In this document: positions 6,136-9,062 of the stretch, one piece after another | Layout: each line of letters starts with the position of its first letter | Numbering within the stretch: position 1 is the first letter of the stretch | Assembly (NCBI GenBank): GCA_964424455.1 | Contig: CAYRJA010000114.1 | Coordinates: 1 to 9,062 of the forward strand | Source: CAYRJA01 sp964424455 | GTDB taxonomy: Bacteria > Bacteroidota > Bacteroidia > Chitinophagales > UBA10324 | Direction of reading: 5' to 3' | DNA: 9,062 bases | Program-made: the position numbers and the translations under genes | Notes under the pieces: model-generated | Database searches by the model: none | Told to the model about the DNA's origin: nothing | Seen by the model: only the letters and a program-made list of their open reading frames with translations

Positions 6136-7812
6136 ATGAAATTCTTCACTTGTATTTTTCTATTGTTCCTGTCCCTCTCAATTAAGGCACAAACAGATTG
6201 GGATAATATTTTCACTCAGAAACTGAATAACGGATTGCTGTGCGTAGCAATAGAAAATCCGGCAACACCATTGAACACGATCGAATTAGTTGTAAAAGAT
6301 GGCAGCATATATGAGCCGGAAGAGGAAAATGGAATTGCGTATCTGAATCGTTATTTCTTCTTTGCCGCTAACAAGGATTTACCGAGTACGGAGGATATGC
6401 AGCAACGGATTAAACAGTTGGGCGCTGTAACAGGAAGTACGGTAGATGAAGAATACAGTTCATTTTATATTACACTCACCAAAAGAAATCTTGACGATGG
6501 ACTGAAACTGATGAACAGCGCCGTCCGGTTTCCGCTTTACCTTGAAGAAGACTTGCAAAGTGCACAGAAAAATGCGCTTGCTGATATTCAAAACAATAAG
6601 TTAAATACGGATTACCTTCTGTTACAGACGGTAAACCTGAAGATGTTAGGTGAAGATGCATCGCGAAAAAACATAACCGGGAATTTTAATGTCATCAGTT
6701 CAGTTTCGTTCGACAAACTGCTGAATCATCATAACCTGTTTTATACTCCTTCCAATTGTGTACTAATCGTTTCGGGAGATATTCGTCACGAAGAAATATT
6801 TCAAAAGCTGCAAAATGTTTTTGGCTCTTGGGAAAAAACAAATGAATTTCCTGCAGACAAATTTCCTCCGCCAAGTGTTACAGTTCCTTACTCATCTCAG
6901 ATTGTGGTGGAGTCAACGGCTGCCTCTTCTCCCGTTTTTCTTTACTCATGGATGGCTCCTTGCATGAGAAACTCCCTGCAAATGACTTATGCAGCCAAAG
7001 TTTGGGCAGCCATGCTTTCGTCAGTAAAATCACCGTTTAATTCCACCTTAACCGGCAGCGGACTTATTCAGCAACTGAATGTTGAATACAGACCTGAAAA
7101 GTTTTTAAGCATTCTGAGTATCAGTATCATTCCGAATGTTTCTAAAATGAAACAGTGTTATGACAAGGTCAATGAAGAGTTGACAAAAACAAAACTCTAC
7201 AGTTATTACTCAGAAGACTTATTAAGGGATGCAAAGAAACAGGTTATTGGAAATTTTGCTTTTCAGACTGAGAAGAACACTTCTCTATCACACTTTCTTG
7301 CTTCTGTAGTTGCCTCGACAGACCTCAGTTATTTCACTACCTATGAAGAAAACATTAATGCTGTAACATTAGATGATATTGTAGATTTTGCCAATCTTTT
7401 TATTTCAGGCAAATCTGTAACAACAGGACTCATCATTTCTCCTCAGCAGGAACAATCGCTGCAAACCGGTAATCTTTTTACCGATACTTTTTCACCTGAG
7501 CAATACAACATAAAATTCACTCGAAATTCAAGCGAAATAATCGGAGTTGAAAACAAAAACCTGATAACAAGTTTGATTCAGCTCATCCGCCTGAATCCTG
7601 ATTTGCATCTGGAGTTGATTGCATCACAGGATGCTGTAGAAAAAAAGGAAACAGCAAAGGAGCGTTTTCTCTCCGTTTACAAAATACTGGAAGCCGGCGG
7701 ACTCAGCGCTGCCGCACTTGATGACATGAAGGTTTCTATTTATATCCGGCATGGAAATTCTGACAGCGAAATCAGCAACAACATGTCTGTATATTTTAAA
7801 GCTGTAAAATAA
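6136..7812 (+). CDS. Exported M16-family protein lacking the zinc site, with OmpA-like tail
   Basis: 558-residue envelope protein of the pitrilysin/insulinase superfamily, probably not a protease. A Sec signal peptide (about 1-18, cleavage near IKA-Q) is followed by the M16 N-terminal domain (about 20-185) and C-terminal domain (about 190-440, with YTPSNCVLIVSGDI and the closing AVTLDDIVDFANLF pattern). Where active enzymes read GxAHxxEHxxF, this one reads GIAYLNRYFFF (66-76): both His and the catalytic Glu are replaced. Residues about 459-545 resemble an OmpA-like domain: IKFTRNSSEI, NPDLHLELIASQD and a later KER, with Asp499 and Arg510 where peptidoglycan-binding Asp and Arg usually sit, although the loop between them is shorter. 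It starts at ATG 6136, after a TAnnTTTG element. Its stop overlaps the next gene by one base (TAATG). M16 fold: confident. OmpA-like tail: moderate. Confidence 0.85.
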   Translation: MKFFTCIFLLFLSLSIKAQTDWDNIFTQKLNNGLLCVAIENPATPLNTIELVVKDGSIYEPEEENGIAYLNRYFFFAANKDLPSTEDMQQRIKQLGAVTGSTVDEEYSSFYITLTKRNLDDGLKLMNSAVRFPLYLEEDLQSAQKNALADIQNNKLNTDYLLLQTVNLKMLGEDASRKNITGNFNVISSVSFDKLLNHHNLFYTPSNCVLIVSGDIRHEEIFQKLQNVFGSWEKTNEFPADKFPPPSVTVPYSSQIVVESTAASSPVFLYSWMAPCMRNSLQMTYAAKVWAAMLSSVKSPFNSTLTGSGLIQQLNVEYRPEKFLSILSISIIPNVSKMKQCYDKVNEELTKTKLYSYYSEDLLRDAKKQVIGNFAFQTEKNTSLSHFLASVVASTDLSYFTTYEENINAVTLDDIVDFANLFISGKSVTTGLIISPQQEQSLQTGNLFTDTFSPEQYNIKFTRNSSEIIGVENKNLITSLIQLIRLNPDLHLELIASQDAVEKKETAKERFLSVYKILEAGGLSAAALDDMKVSIYIRHGNSDSEISNNMSVYFKAVK

Positions 7813-9062
7813 TGATGAAAAAGTTTATATCATTTCTCTTTTGTTTCCTAAGCTGTGTAGCTGTTACACAAGCGCAGAATGTGTTGCAGGGAACGGTTAC
7901 AAATATGTCTAATGGCGAAAAGACAGCTATAAAGTTTACGCGCACTTTTTCTCAAAAGGATAATGTTTATTCTACTGATTACAAACTGACCGACACAAAA
8001 GGCGCTGTGATAGCTGTATTAAAAGTTGCTTACAATAAGCCCTCGGAAAAAATTAATATCAGAGTAATGTCAAAAAAAGACACTACTGCTTATGAATTCA
8101 CCTATGCTGATTCACTGGGTAGCTTGTTCGGGCTTCATGGAACATTTTTAAAAGAACCTGTAAACAAATATGAAGTAGTGTTGTCGTTCCTCACTACAAA
8201 TAAAACTTACCTTAAAGTACATCAGGTAACAGATAAGAATAAAGTAACACCAACACACTATCAGTTAGAGCGTGTTCTTCGCGATGACCTTACTCTGAAC
8301 GAAGCCTTTTTAAAAAAATTAAAAACCCAGCCGTCCGGCAGTGGAAATATTGTTCAGCAATTTCATACAGATACAGGAAAGAAAAACATTCCTGTAATAC
8401 CTACTCAAAAAGACACAGCAAAGCAACTGTCTCAACCGTCTTCTGTTACAGTTAAACCAACAACCGAAACTTTACAAACCGTAAGTCCCTCGCCTGTTGT
8501 TACACCATCCATTGTTCAACCTAAAGCCAAATTAACAGAAAGCAATGTAAAATTCTGGTCGTTGGATAGTTTGAAAGTGGTGCTAAAACCCATCAATAAT
8601 CAAATTGTAAGTATTAAACTTTTTATTCAAGGCGGAACCTCTAACTATACGCTTGTAAAAGAAGGTATCGAGGGGCTTGCCTTGCAGTGGGTTATTAATG
8701 GGGGAACGAAAACAATGAACGCTGATTCCATAGCTCACCTGTTAGCTCAATCAGGAACCACCATCAACTACTTCTGCGGACTTGACTACAGCGTCATAAG
8801 CATGACCTGTACAAAAGAATATTTTAATGAAAGTTGGCAGGTATTTTCAAATCTTATATTGAACCCTGTATTTAATGCTGATGATTTTACTACAGCAAAA
8901 GAGCAGGTACTCAACGAAATACAATCAGAAGAAAGCGATCCTTTCACCTTCATGATGCGTAATGCGATGAATTTATTGTTTATCGGAAAATACTACGACC
9001 GCAACCCCATGGGATCGGCTTATTCCATTAACCGATTAAGCGCTGATGAAGTGAAGAAATAT
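7812..9062 (+). CDS. Second exported M16-family protein, zinc site also degenerate, cut by the window end
   Basis: The frame is open from ATG 7812 (sharing one base with the previous stop; a second ATG follows at 7815) to the last base, 417 codons, so the 3' end is missing. Residues 1-21 are a Sec signal peptide (cleavage near TQA-Q). Residues 22 to about 171 form a domain I do not recognise, rich in beta-type alternation. Residues about 172-247 are a Pro/Thr/Ser/Gln-rich linker. From about 248 an M16 N-terminal domain follows (FWSLDSLKVVL, EQVLNEIQSEESDP, RNPMGSAYSINRLSADEVKKY). At the position of HxxEH it reads LALQW (289-293), with no zinc ligands and Gln for Glu. Coupled translation suggests a heteromeric partner for the first protein. 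An active second M16 unit beyond the edge cannot be excluded. Confidence 0.85.
   Translation, partial: MMKKFISFLFCFLSCVAVTQAQNVLQGTVTNMSNGEKTAIKFTRTFSQKDNVYSTDYKLTDTKGAVIAVLKVAYNKPSEKINIRVMSKKDTTAYEFTYADSLGSLFGLHGTFLKEPVNKYEVVLSFLTTNKTYLKVHQVTDKNKVTPTHYQLERVLRDDLTLNEAFLKKLKTQPSGSGNIVQQFHTDTGKKNIPVIPTQKDTAKQLSQPSSVTVKPTTETLQTVSPSPVVTPSIVQPKAKLTESNVKFWSLDSLKVVLKPINNQIVSIKLFIQGGTSNYTLVKEGIEGLALQWVINGGTKTMNADSIAHLLAQSGTTINYFCGLDYSVISMTCTKEYFNESWQVFSNLILNPVFNADDFTTAKEQVLNEIQSEESDPFTFMMRNAMNLLFIGKYYDRNPMGSAYSINRLSADEVKKY

Noticed and set aside
7812..7880. Possible lipoprotein signal (FLSC) in the second M16 protein.
   Set aside because: The residues before Cys15 do not fit a good lipobox, and a standard cleavage site TQA-Q follows six residues later, so ordinary Sec export is preferred.
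1498..8504. The 7-mer TGTTACA/TGTAACA recurs about 16 times by eye count, well above what base composition suggests, in both orientations.
   Set aside because: Nearly all copies are in-frame Val-Thr codon pairs (GTT/GTA followed by ACA) in six different genes on both strands. The pattern follows codon choice and beta-strand dipeptides, with no regular spacing and only one intergenic copy.

Overview
The window looks like a piece of a Bacteroidota chromosome (my guess is the Chitinophagales/Sphingobacteriales side). The reasons are low-to-moderate GC by eye, almost no Shine-Dalgarno sequences ahead of the starts, matches to the Bacteroidota -7 promoter element TAnnTTTG ahead of the tRNA and the peptidase operon, a tRNA without an encoded CCA, and exported proteins whose predicted signal cleavage leaves an N-terminal Gln. 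I see no insertion sequence, phage gene, integrase or CRISPR array.

Layout. (1) 2-3913, plus strand: a signalling block. A soluble four-PAS histidine kinase of the NarL/HisKA_3 type, open at the 5' edge, overlaps by ATGA with a NarL/FixJ response regulator. After a 206-bp gap come two stand-alone receiver proteins that overlap each other by 10 bp. All three receivers keep the phosphorylation residues. (2) 3910-3934: an 11-bp hairpin covering the stop codons of the last receiver gene and of the convergent gene, probably a shared terminator. (3) 3931-5844, minus strand: a long UbiD-family prenyl-FMN decarboxylase with a complete active site and a C-terminal extension that looks like a second, diverged copy of the UbiD C-terminal motif block. 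A tRNA with anticodon CAU lies 35 bp upstream on the same strand, with its own -7 element. (4) 6136-9062, plus strand: two translationally coupled exported M16 (pitrilysin/insulinase) proteins. Both have lost the HxxEH zinc site. The first has an OmpA-like tail. The second, cut by the window edge, has an unrecognised N-terminal domain and a Pro/Thr-rich linker before its M16 half.

How they fit together. The kinase and NarL regulator should form a two-component pair. The receiver-only proteins could share phosphate with that kinase or with others, but no output domain is present to show what they control. The UbiD protein probably acts in quinone or aromatic-acid decarboxylation and needs prenyl-FMN from a UbiX protein encoded elsewhere. 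The M16 pair is the least ordinary part: an apparently non-catalytic envelope pair, one member of which may dock on peptidoglycan. I see no functional link between the signalling block, the decarboxylase and the M16 pair beyond adjacency.
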